The notes under the pieces are model-generated. The model made no database searches, was not told the DNA's origin, and worked only from the letters and a program-made list of their open reading frames with translations. Below, piece by piece: positions 1 through 5,967 of a DNA stretch of 7,346 bases (the first letter of the stretch is position 1; each line of letters opens with the position of its first letter). The stretch lies in NCBI GenBank assembly GCA_031260765.1, contig JAISKX010000233.1:1-7346 (forward strand), given 5' to 3'. Both the position numbers and the translations under genes were made by a program. Source of the stretch: Endomicrobium sp. (GTDB lineage: Bacteria; Elusimicrobiota; Endomicrobiia; Endomicrobiales; Endomicrobiaceae).

Positions 1-1
1 T

Positions 2-745
2 TCTAAAAAATTGAAAGCTAATGCAGGCTCTACTTTTATCGGCAAGTTTTTTATAGCGGCTTTTATTTTTTTTATACTTTATTTTGTCGTTTCCAAAATT
101 TTCAATTCTTTATCGTCAGCCGACGCCGTTCTTATTAAAAATATAGAAATCATTTCTACTGAAAATATTACGAAAGCCGAAATCAAAGCCGCGCTTCCTT
201 TTAAAGAGGGAGACAGTTTGATTACAGCGGATTTAAGCCGGGCAGAAAAAGAAATAGCCAAAAGTAAGCCGGAGTTTCAAAGCATATCCATAAGCAGAGG
301 CTGGAAAAAAGTCTCAGTAAAAGTCCAAGAGAGAAAACCTGAGGCTTTTGTAAAGAATGCAAATTCTATTATGGCTATAGATTCCAGCGGAGTCGTTTTT
401 CCCTTGCGCGGTTTTATGAGCGCGGCGAATGTCCCCACAATCTCTTATAAGAATGATAATGAGCAAAAGGAAATTTTAAATTTTATTCATTTGCTCAAGG
501 CTGCGGACAAATCTTTTCTTGACGGAGTCTCAAATATACAATTTACAAATTCAAAGGGCTTTGTTTTGATTACAGATGAAAACGCCGTTATTCATTGGGG
601 AAATGCCGATTATGGACGGCTTAAAAATAAAATAGATGCGTTTAAAAAAGCTTTTGTTTCAGCAAAATCCAACAATGAAAAGATAGATTATGTGGACATG
701 ACTTTTTATGACAATGGACGCATAATAATAAATCACAAAAAATAA
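2..745 (+). CDS. ftsQ: Cell-division protein FtsQ (5' end probably outside window)
   Basis: FtsQ is a single-pass inner-membrane protein that scaffolds the divisome in the periplasm, linking early (FtsA/FtsZ side) and late (FtsL/FtsB/FtsW/FtsI) components. Numbering from the TTG at 11, the protein has a short basic N-terminus, one hydrophobic helix at about residues 11-29, a POTRA-like segment at about 40-109 (VLIKNIEI then a G-W-x-x-V-x-V-x-V-x-E-R-K-P strand ending), and a beta-rich C-terminal domain to residue 244. The reading frame is open to the left edge (S-K-K precede the TTG) and no Shine-Dalgarno is visible before the TTG. The start is therefore probably upstream, and the first bases listed are simply the first in-frame codon. 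Identity rests on architecture plus the ftsA-ftsZ context, because FtsQ sequences are poorly conserved. It ends 14 nt before ftsA. Confidence 0.88.
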   Translation, partial: SKKLKANAGSTFIGKFFIAAFIFFILYFVVSKIFNSLSSADAVLIKNIEIISTENITKAEIKAALPFKEGDSLITADLSRAEKEIAKSKPEFQSISISRGWKKVSVKVQERKPEAFVKNANSIMAIDSSGVVFPLRGFMSAANVPTISYKNDNEQKEILNFIHLLKAADKSFLDGVSNIQFTNSKGFVLITDENAVIHWGNADYGRLKNKIDAFKKAFVSAKSNNEKIDYVDMTFYDNGRIIINHKK

Positions 746-746
746 A

Positions 747-753
747 AGAGGAG
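747..753 (+). promoter_or_regulatory. Ribosome binding site of ftsA
   Basis: AGAGGAG lies in the 14-nt gap after the ftsQ stop, 6 nt before the ATG at 760. It is a strong Shine-Dalgarno and fixes the ftsA start. Confidence 0.8.
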
Positions 754-759
754 AATAAA

Positions 760-2001
760 ATGGTAAAAGAATCGCTTGTCGCTGGAATTGATGTCGGCAG
801 CAATCAAATATGCTGCGTTGTAGGCGCTCTTGATGAAGAGCATAAATTAGTTAAAATCTTGAGCGGCGCGGTTGCGCCGTGTCCCGACGGCATCAAGTCT
901 GGAGTGGTTATAGATATTGGAGAGGCTTCAAAAGCCATGCATAGAGCTTTTAGCGAAGCGGGAAGAAATATAGACGGGCAAATTGATAATATCGCCGTCG
1001 CCGTGAGAGGCAATTTTATAGAAGCTCATAATTGTAAAGGCGTGGCAAGCATCCCAGACAAAGAAGTTGACGAATCTATAGTAGAAGAGGCTTTGGGCGC
1101 GGCTCAAGACTCAATAAGATTGGATACAGGCAAAGAAGTCTTGCAAATTGTCCCCAGAGAGTTTTTATTAGACCAGACAAGCGTTCAAAACCCATTGAGA
1201 ATGGAAGGAAATATTATTGAGATAGAAGCTCTTGCCTTAGTGGCGTCCACGACAAATTTAACCAATATCTTAAAAGCTTTAAACGGCTCAAATATCAATT
1301 GCGAAGAGAGATTATATGGTTATATGGTCGCAAATGACATTTTGCTTAGAAAAGAGGAAAAAGAGTCAGGCTGCCTCCTTATAGATTTCGGCGGCTCTAC
1401 TACGGGCATTGTCCACTATGAAGACAGCGTATTGAAATATGTTTATGAACTTCCCGTCGGTTCTGATAATATCACTAAAGATTTAATGCACAAATTGCGG
1501 GCTTCATATCAAGAAGCGTCAAGAATAAAAATAGAGCACGGCGCCGCTTTTTGCCCCGACGAATTTCAAAATAGAGAATTTGAATACCGTGCGGCGGACG
1601 GCGTGACTATGATGAAGACCGATAGGCAGGAGATTGTAGAGCAAGTTATAAAGCCGCGTCTTGACCAAATCCTTTATCATATTGAAGAGACTGTAAAGAA
1701 AAAATCGCCGCAAGGCGTTCCGGGCAGCATAATATTGACGGGCGGAGGCAGCAAGCTTGAATATATTACGACGGCTTTTGAAAAGTATTTTGAAGATTAC
1801 AGACCTTTTGTGCGCATTGGTTTTCCTCTTGAAAGCAAAATAATAGGAGCGCAAGAGGTGATTTCAGATTCTGTATATACTTGCGCTATAGGAGCGATAC
1901 ATTCAATTTTTTCAAACCCTTATTATTCTACAAGTCCGCAGAAAAACTCTTTATCGGGCGGATTCAATGGAATCATAAATTGGTTTAAGGAGATATTTTA
2001 A
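760..2001 (+). CDS. ftsA: Cell-division protein FtsA, actin-like membrane tether of FtsZ
   Basis: FtsA is an actin-fold ATPase that polymerises at the inner face of the membrane, anchors FtsZ and recruits later divisome proteins. The 413 residues match the usual length of about 420. Visible landmarks are the phosphate-1 loop GIDVGSN (9-15), the 1C-domain region (about 85-160, with VPREFLLD at 131-138), phosphate-2 IDFGGSTTG (208-216), the nucleotide-binding LTGGGS (326-331) and a C-terminal amphipathic helix, GFNGIINWFKEIF (401-413), typical of the FtsA membrane-targeting sequence. A variable linker (about 386-400) joins that helix to the core. The start is supported by AGAGGAG 6 nt upstream. 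The last codons double as the Shine-Dalgarno of ftsZ, so the two genes are probably translationally coupled. No key motif is missing. Confidence 0.97.
   Translation: MVKESLVAGIDVGSNQICCVVGALDEEHKLVKILSGAVAPCPDGIKSGVVIDIGEASKAMHRAFSEAGRNIDGQIDNIAVAVRGNFIEAHNCKGVASIPDKEVDESIVEEALGAAQDSIRLDTGKEVLQIVPREFLLDQTSVQNPLRMEGNIIEIEALALVASTTNLTNILKALNGSNINCEERLYGYMVANDILLRKEEKESGCLLIDFGGSTTGIVHYEDSVLKYVYELPVGSDNITKDLMHKLRASYQEASRIKIEHGAAFCPDEFQNREFEYRAADGVTMMKTDRQEIVEQVIKPRLDQILYHIEETVKKKSPQGVPGSIILTGGGSKLEYITTAFEKYFEDYRPFVRIGFPLESKIIGAQEVISDSVYTCAIGAIHSIFSNPYYSTSPQKNSLSGGFNGIINWFKEIF
1987..1993 (+). promoter_or_regulatory. Ribosome binding site of ftsZ inside ftsA
   Basis: AAGGAGA lies within the codons for the last residues of FtsA (K-E-I), 9 nt before the ftsZ ATG at 2003. 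ftsA stops at 2001, only 1 nt before that ATG. This arrangement favours translational coupling and a controlled FtsA:FtsZ ratio. Confidence 0.8.
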
Positions 2002-2002
2002 T

Positions 2003-3214
2003 ATGGTTGATATTTTACTTCCTTCAGATAATCTGAATTCAATAAACCCTGTTTTAGGAAATCGCGCTCAGCCCGCTGTAATCAAAATAATAGGCGTCGG
2101 CGGCGGCGGCTGTAATGTTATCAGCAGAATGATAGCGGCGGGAGTGGACGGCGTGGAATTTATAGCCGTCAATACGGATGAGCAAGCTTTAAGAGCTTCT
2201 CCAGCCGCTACAAAAATACAGATAGGGGAAAAAGAGACAAAAGGTTTGGGCGTCGGCGGAGACCCGGAAAGAGGCAAAAAATCCGCTGAGGAAAACATAG
2301 AAGGGTTAAGAGACGCCGTCAATGGCGCAGATTTGGTTTTTGTCGCCACAGGTATGGGCGGAGGAACGGGAACGGGCGCGGCTCCTATGGTCGCTCAAAT
2401 TGCCAAAGAAGCAGGCATTTTAACAGTCGGCGTTGTCACAAAACCCTTTCCTTTTGAACTTGAAGTAAAAATGCAAATAGCCGAAGAAGGCATTAAAAAT
2501 ATGATGAAATATACCGATACCCTTATTGTCATTCCCAATGGCAAGGTCATCAGTATAATAGACGAGAGAATGACTCTTCCTGCTTTATATCAAATTATTG
2601 ACGATGTATTGCGCCAAAGCATTCAAGCTATTACAGACACTATCACAAAACAAGGCGAAATAAATAGAGATTTAGCCGACATCAGAACAATTTTAAAAGA
2701 TGCAGGGACTGCTTTGATAGGCATAGGAGAAAGTTCGTCTATCAGCGTAAGAGAAGCTGTTGATAAGGCTTTGAGCAGCCCTCTGCTTGATAATTACGAT
2801 ATATCAAGGGCTACAAAGATGCTTATAAATGTCACGACAAATAGAAATGCTCCGGCAAGAGTTTTTCAAGAATTGGGCGACATTATCAGGGATTTCAAAA
2901 TGAAAAAGGCGCATATCTTTTTTGGACATACCTATGACGAGCGCATAGATGAAAAGCTTAAAGTTACAATAGTATCCACAGGCTTTAACAGCATAGGGGT
3001 TAAGCCCGTCGGCAGAGAAATAAATATAAAGCCTGTTGAGCAGAAAACAAGCGCTCAAGTCCTCGCGCCGGCAGCGCCGTCTCAAAGCGAGCTTTTTGAT
3101 AAGAAAAATGATGCTATCAATGAGAATTCAAAGCAAGAAAAAGGCAAAGAAGCCGCTGATTATTTTTCAATACCGGCATATACGCATTGGGAAGTAAAAA
3201 AATTAAATAAGTAG
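2003..3214 (+). CDS. ftsZ: Cell-division GTPase FtsZ
   Basis: FtsZ is the tubulin-like GTPase that assembles the cytoplasmic Z-ring at the division site. The 403-residue protein has the nucleotide-binding start IIGVGGGGCNVI (29-40), the T3 region GLGVGGDPERG (81-91), the tubulin/FtsZ signature GGGTGTGAAP (119-128), a TKPF segment (146-149), and the T7 synergy loop with the catalytic acid pattern N-R-D-L-A-D (221-226), where the more usual form is N-x-D-F-A-D. The C-terminal domain runs to about residue 337 (VTIVSTGF at 321-328). A short linker (about 340-385) leads to a tail ending DYFSIPAYTHWEVKKLNK (386-403). The I-P-A core fits the conserved C-terminal peptide that binds FtsA, but the residues after it depart from the common FLR/FLK form. 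The start follows an AAGGAGA site. The gene sits directly behind ftsA and ahead of a YfiH-family gene. Confidence 0.98.
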   Translation: MVDILLPSDNLNSINPVLGNRAQPAVIKIIGVGGGGCNVISRMIAAGVDGVEFIAVNTDEQALRASPAATKIQIGEKETKGLGVGGDPERGKKSAEENIEGLRDAVNGADLVFVATGMGGGTGTGAAPMVAQIAKEAGILTVGVVTKPFPFELEVKMQIAEEGIKNMMKYTDTLIVIPNGKVISIIDERMTLPALYQIIDDVLRQSIQAITDTITKQGEINRDLADIRTILKDAGTALIGIGESSSISVREAVDKALSSPLLDNYDISRATKMLINVTTNRNAPARVFQELGDIIRDFKMKKAHIFFGHTYDERIDEKLKVTIVSTGFNSIGVKPVGREINIKPVEQKTSAQVLAPAAPSQSELFDKKNDAINENSKQEKGKEAADYFSIPAYTHWEVKKLNK

Positions 3215-3216
3215 GA
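3213..3216 (+). promoter_or_regulatory. Ribosome binding site of the YfiH-family gene
   Basis: AGGA overlaps the TAG stop of ftsZ and lies 6 nt before the ATG at 3223. It supports that start, which gives an N-terminus shorter than is usual for the family. Confidence 0.6.
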
Positions 3217-3222
3217 CTGATT

Positions 3223-3861
3223 ATGTTGTATGGTTCAAACTTTCCTTTAAAGCATTTCACCACGACAAAAGCGGACGGCGATATGAAAGACGAAAACAAA
3301 CGCCTCCGCTTTCTTATTTCCCGCAAAATAAATCCCAAAACTTTAGTTTTAGCAAAACAAGTTCACGGCAATATTATAAAAATCGTTTCAAAAGCCGACG
3401 GCGGCTCTTGTATTGATAATTGCGACGGTTTTATTACAGACGATAAGAGCGTTCATCTCGGAATTTTTACAGCAGATTGCCAGCCCATTCTTATGACTAA
3501 TCAAACTCTATCTGTAAAAGCGGCTATACACAGCGGTTGGAAAGGTCTTGCCTCAGGAATAATAGAAAATGCTATTGAAATTTTTGATAAGAAATTTAAT
3601 ATAAAACCGCAAGATATTTGCGCCTATATAGCTCCTCACATTCAGAGTTGTTGCTATGAAGTCGGCGCTGAATTTGAGAAAATTTTTCAAACTCCTCTCA
3701 AAGACGGCAAATTAAATTTATCCCAAATAACAAAAAGCAAAATGGAAAAATTAGGAATTGAGTCAATAGAAATAAGTCCATATTGCACAATGCACAATAC
3801 AGAATTATTTTTCTCATATAGAAGAGATAAAACTGATAAAAGAATGTTGACGATAGTTTGA
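3223..3861 (+). CDS. YfiH/YlmD-family laccase-domain (polyphenol oxidase-like) protein
   Basis: This belongs to the cytoplasmic DUF152/Cu-oxidase_4 family (YfiH, YlmD, human FAMIN/LACC1). Characterised members are reported as purine nucleoside phosphorylase/adenosine deaminase-type enzymes; earlier names are multicopper polyphenol oxidase. The metal-ligand pattern is intact: QVHG (46-49, His48), ADC (84-86, Cys86) and HSGWKG (103-108, His103). CCYEVG (143-148) and FFSYRRD (196-202) are also family hallmarks. At 212 residues it is shorter than the usual 240 or so. HFTTTK at the N-terminus runs quickly into the QVHG region, and the conserved GGVS...SLNLG stretch that normally follows FTTR appears to be missing. 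It is cysteine-rich (63, 67, 86, 133, 143, 144, 188). It lies 8 nt after ftsZ, like ylmD in Gram-positives, and is probably cotranscribed. The true substrate cannot be told from the sequence. Confidence 0.92.
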   Translation: MLYGSNFPLKHFTTTKADGDMKDENKRLRFLISRKINPKTLVLAKQVHGNIIKIVSKADGGSCIDNCDGFITDDKSVHLGIFTADCQPILMTNQTLSVKAAIHSGWKGLASGIIENAIEIFDKKFNIKPQDICAYIAPHIQSCCYEVGAEFEKIFQTPLKDGKLNLSQITKSKMEKLGIESIEISPYCTMHNTELFFSYRRDKTDKRMLTIV

Positions 3862-3876
3862 ACAGAAATTGAAATT

Positions 3877-3882
3877 AAGGAG
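3877..3882 (+). promoter_or_regulatory. Ribosome binding site that sets the start of the small membrane protein
   Basis: AAGGAG lies 10 nt before the ATG at 3893. A TTG at 3869 is in the same frame but lies upstream of this site, with no Shine-Dalgarno of its own, so the ATG is the better start. Confidence 0.75.
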
Positions 3883-3892
3883 CAAAGATAAA

Positions 3893-4228
3893 ATGACGGA
3901 ACTTTTTTTTGACAATCCAAAAACAATTTTCGGTGTCATTTGTATAGTTCTAAATTATCCATTAGGCTGGTTTGCCATTATATATTTCATAAAGAAAGCT
4001 CAAAAAACACGCAATAAGAAATTTTATGTTTTTGGCGTCCTTTTATATGGGTTTTCTTGGTTTTTGTTGATTTTCGGCATTTTTTTATGCGGCAAAGAGC
4101 ATTATGCCCTTGTCTACAATAAGTATTTTCAATTCATATCAGCCTCAGTCATAATTCTCTTTATATTCTATGAGGTTTTTTTAAAAAAGCATTTAAAATT
4201 CAATAAGAAATCAATTGACAAAGGATAA
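3893..4228 (+). CDS. Small integral membrane protein of unknown function
   Basis: I do not recognise this protein. From the ATG preceded by AAGGAG it has 111 residues and is mostly hydrophobic. Three membrane helices are likely, at about residues 12-33, 46-68 and 84-103, separated by a basic loop (K-K-A-Q-K-T-R-N-K-K, about 34-43) and by a short polar loop around CGKEHY. The C-terminus is lysine-rich and polar (KKHLKFNKKSIDKG). By the positive-inside rule the first loop and the C-terminus would be cytoplasmic, with the N-terminus outside. No enzyme motif or signal peptidase site is evident. It starts 31 nt after the laccase-domain gene, so it may be the last gene of the division operon. Its final codons carry a strong promoter-like sequence for the next operon. 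Coding status is supported by the ribosome binding site and the uninterrupted hydrophobic pattern, not by recognised homology. Confidence 0.7.
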   Translation: MTELFFDNPKTIFGVICIVLNYPLGWFAIIYFIKKAQKTRNKKFYVFGVLLYGFSWFLLIFGIFLCGKEHYALVYNKYFQFISASVIILFIFYEVFLKKHLKFNKKSIDKG

Positions 4229-4243
4229 GCAAAAATATAAAAT
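4215..4243 (+). promoter_or_regulatory. Sigma-70-type promoter for the M50-trpS-scpAB cluster
   Basis: A perfect -35 hexamer TTGACA (4215-4220) is followed after 17 bp by TAAAAT (4238-4243), a 5-of-6 match to TATAAT. An overlapping TATAAA at 4236-4241 has a poorer 15-bp spacing. Transcription would begin near 4250, giving a leader of about 95 nt before the ATG at 4344. The -35 lies inside the last codons of the upstream membrane gene. This is the only convincing promoter I found, though AT-rich DNA makes chance matches to the -10 easy. Confidence 0.6.
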
Positions 4244-4272
4244 CCCGCCCGTAAATCAAAAATCTCATCAAT

Positions 4273-4317
4273 ATCCGCCTTATCTTCGCTATTTAAAGGA
4301 GAGATAAGGCGGATTTT
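4273..4317 (+). terminator. 13-bp hairpin with short T run (terminator or leader attenuator)
   Basis: ATCCGCCTTATCT (4273-4285) is perfectly complementary to AGATAAGGCGGAT (4302-4314), with a 16-nt loop, and TTTT occupies 4314-4317. It could end transcription from the ftsQAZ side. However, it lies downstream of the promoter at 4215-4243, so the new operon's own transcript would also meet it, which suggests attenuation or a 5'-end stabilising structure. The loop holds an AAAGGAG sequence (4295-4301) that is too far from the next ATG to be its ribosome binding site. The T run is short and soon interrupted, so termination efficiency is uncertain. Confidence 0.5.
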
Positions 4318-4343
4318 GTGATAACTAAAAAGGCAAAATCATT

Positions 4344-4991
4344 ATGAATTTTCAAAGGATTTTAATATATCTGCCCATTCTCATATTCTCTTTTATGATG
4401 CATGAGATAGGACATGCTTATATGGCAGATTTAAGGGGCGATGATACCGCAAGGCGGCTGGGCAGAATTACTTTAAATCCAATACCGCATTTAGATGTAT
4501 TCGGCAGTCTTATCTTTCCCGCCATGTTATTGTTTATGAACTCTCATTTTCTTTTCGCATGGGCAAAACCTGTCCCATTTAATCCGGCAAATTTAAAAAA
4601 TCCAAGAATAGATATCCCTTTGATTGCTTTTGCAGGACCTTTTGTCCATATTCTGCTTATAGCGGCGTCTTTTATTCTTTTAAAACTATCTGTTGTTTTT
4701 AGTCAATTTACTATGGGTTTTGCTCAATCAATAATAGAGTTCCTTTATATTATGATACAAGTCAATATGGTTCTTTTTGTATTTAATCTTTTGCCCATCC
4801 CTCCTCTTGACGGCTCTAAAATAATCTCTTATTTTTTGCCGAAAGACATCGCCGAAAAATATATGGGTATGAATCAATATGTGGGTTTTATTATTTTGAT
4901 AGTTTTGATTTCAAGCGGGTTTTTATCGCAGATATTGAGCCTCTTTACAGGCTGGACAAATTGGATATTTTTTAGAGTATTGGGATATTAA
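4344..4991 (+). CDS. M50-family site-2 protease (membrane zinc metalloprotease)
   Basis: This is a short S2P-type intramembrane metalloprotease of 215 residues, with no PDZ domain, of the kind often annotated YwhC-like or M50B. Such enzymes cleave transmembrane segments of membrane proteins; the substrate is unknown here. The zinc motif HEIGH is at residues 20-24 in the first membrane helix (His20, Glu21, His24). The third ligand region, NLLPIPPLDG, is at 148-157 with Asp156. Family-typical LGRITLNPIPHLD (39-51) and AGPF (97-100) are also present. Four or more further hydrophobic helices fit at about 55-72, 92-120, 127-150 and 178-203. The ATG is preceded by AAAAAGG about 10 nt upstream, a modest site. 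It is the first gene after the promoter and hairpin, and its stop codon directly abuts the trpS ATG. Catalytic residues are intact, so activity is expected. Confidence 0.93.
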   Translation: MNFQRILIYLPILIFSFMMHEIGHAYMADLRGDDTARRLGRITLNPIPHLDVFGSLIFPAMLLFMNSHFLFAWAKPVPFNPANLKNPRIDIPLIAFAGPFVHILLIAASFILLKLSVVFSQFTMGFAQSIIEFLYIMIQVNMVLFVFNLLPIPPLDGSKIISYFLPKDIAEKYMGMNQYVGFIILIVLISSGFLSQILSLFTGWTNWIFFRVLGY

Positions 4992-5966
4992 ATGAAAAAA
5001 AGAATTTTATCGGCTATGCGTCCCACAGGGCGTCTCCATATTGGGCATTATTTCGGAGCTCTTAAAAATTGGGTTGAGCTTCAAGATGAATTTGAATGCT
5101 ATTATGCTTCTGCCGATTGGCATGCTTTGACTACCGATTATGCAGACACAAAACAAACTCAAGAAAATGCTTTTGAAATGCTTGCTGATTGGCTCGTGTC
5201 CGGCATTGACCCTCAAAAAAGCGTTGTTTTTAAACAATCCAATGTTTTTGAGCATAGCGAATTGTTTTTGATTTTGTCTATGATTACCCCTTTGGGCTGG
5301 CTTTACAGATGTCCAACTTATAAAGAGCAAATCAATGAAATACAAAACAAAGATTTAAGCAATTTTGGTTTTTTAGGTTATCCCGTTTTAATGGCTGCGG
5401 ATATTTTGTTGTATAAGGCTGATTTCGTTCCCGTTGGAGAAGACCAACTTGCTCATTTGGAATTTACAAGGGAAATAACAAGAAGATTCAATAATTTTTA
5501 TGGAGAGGTTTTGATAGAGCCTCAGGCAAAACTTACAAAGACGGCGAAAGTCCCCGGCATTGACGGGCGAAAAATGTCTAAATCCTACGGCAATTCTATT
5601 TTGCTTGGAGAGGAAGACGATGCTTTAAAAGTGAAAGTTCAAGATATGTTCACAGACCCTCTAAAAATTAAAAAAAATGATGTAGGTCATCCGGAAGGCT
5701 GCGTGGTTTTTGCTTTTTATTCCATATTTAATGATGATTTTGAGAATAGATGTAAAGAGTGCAAAGCCGGAGCTATAGGCTGCGTTCAATGCAAGAAAAA
5801 TGTTTTTGAGAATTTATCCGCTTTTATGAAACCTCTTGCCCAAAAAAGAAAAGAGCTTTTGGCGGACAAATCATATTTGGAAAAAATACTAAAAGAGGGG
5901 AATCAGAAAGCTTCGCATACAGCCGCCGCTACTATGGCTGAGATAAGAAAGGCTTTAAAATTTTAA
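4992..5966 (+). CDS. trpS: Tryptophanyl-tRNA synthetase with putative Fe-S cysteine cluster
   Basis: This class Ic aminoacyl-tRNA synthetase charges tRNA-Trp with tryptophan using ATP. The 324 residues match the bacterial length. The HIGH motif is at 16-19 (TGRLHIGHY), the KMSKS motif at 194-198 (GRKMSKSYGN), and the Trp/ATP pocket segments include GYPVLMAADILLY (129-141) and PVGEDQ (147-152). Near the C-terminus five cysteines occur at 237, 254, 257, 264 and 267. The last three follow C-x6-C-x2-C, and with Cys237 they resemble the four-cysteine [4Fe-4S] motif described for Thermotoga maritima TrpRS, here with x19 instead of x22 between the first two. The start abuts the preceding stop with only weak Shine-Dalgarno candidates (AGAG at 4974-4977), so translation probably depends on coupling. 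No T-box or tryptophan-rich leader peptide is visible upstream. Confidence 0.98.
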   Translation: MKKRILSAMRPTGRLHIGHYFGALKNWVELQDEFECYYASADWHALTTDYADTKQTQENAFEMLADWLVSGIDPQKSVVFKQSNVFEHSELFLILSMITPLGWLYRCPTYKEQINEIQNKDLSNFGFLGYPVLMAADILLYKADFVPVGEDQLAHLEFTREITRRFNNFYGEVLIEPQAKLTKTAKVPGIDGRKMSKSYGNSILLGEEDDALKVKVQDMFTDPLKIKKNDVGHPEGCVVFAFYSIFNDDFENRCKECKAGAIGCVQCKKNVFENLSAFMKPLAQKRKELLADKSYLEKILKEGNQKASHTAAATMAEIRKALKF

Positions 5967-5967
5967 T

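Noticed and set aside
1519..1854. 111-codon minus-strand ORF inside ftsA.
   Set aside because: It lies wholly opposite a strongly conserved FtsA coding region, has unlikely protein composition and no ribosome binding context; it is a shadow frame.
3869..3892. TTG at 3869 as the start of the small membrane protein.
   Set aside because: The AAGGAG site lies downstream of this TTG and at a suitable distance from the ATG at 3893, and no ribosome binding site precedes the TTG.
4244..4343. T-box riboswitch or trp attenuator controlling trpS.
   Set aside because: The leader is far too short for a T-box, has no T-box consensus, and has no Trp-codon leader peptide. The M50 gene also intervenes before trpS.
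4318..4347. A 9-codon GTG-initiated ORF in the leader, ending in TGA that overlaps the M50 ATG, as a possible leader peptide.
   Set aside because: The only strong Shine-Dalgarno (AAAGGAG, 4295-4301) is 16 nt away within the hairpin loop. The peptide has no tryptophan codons and no recognisable regulatory composition.
5007..5345. 112-codon minus-strand ORF inside trpS.
   Set aside because: It is opposite the conserved catalytic domain of TrpRS and has no recognisable domain; it is a shadow frame.
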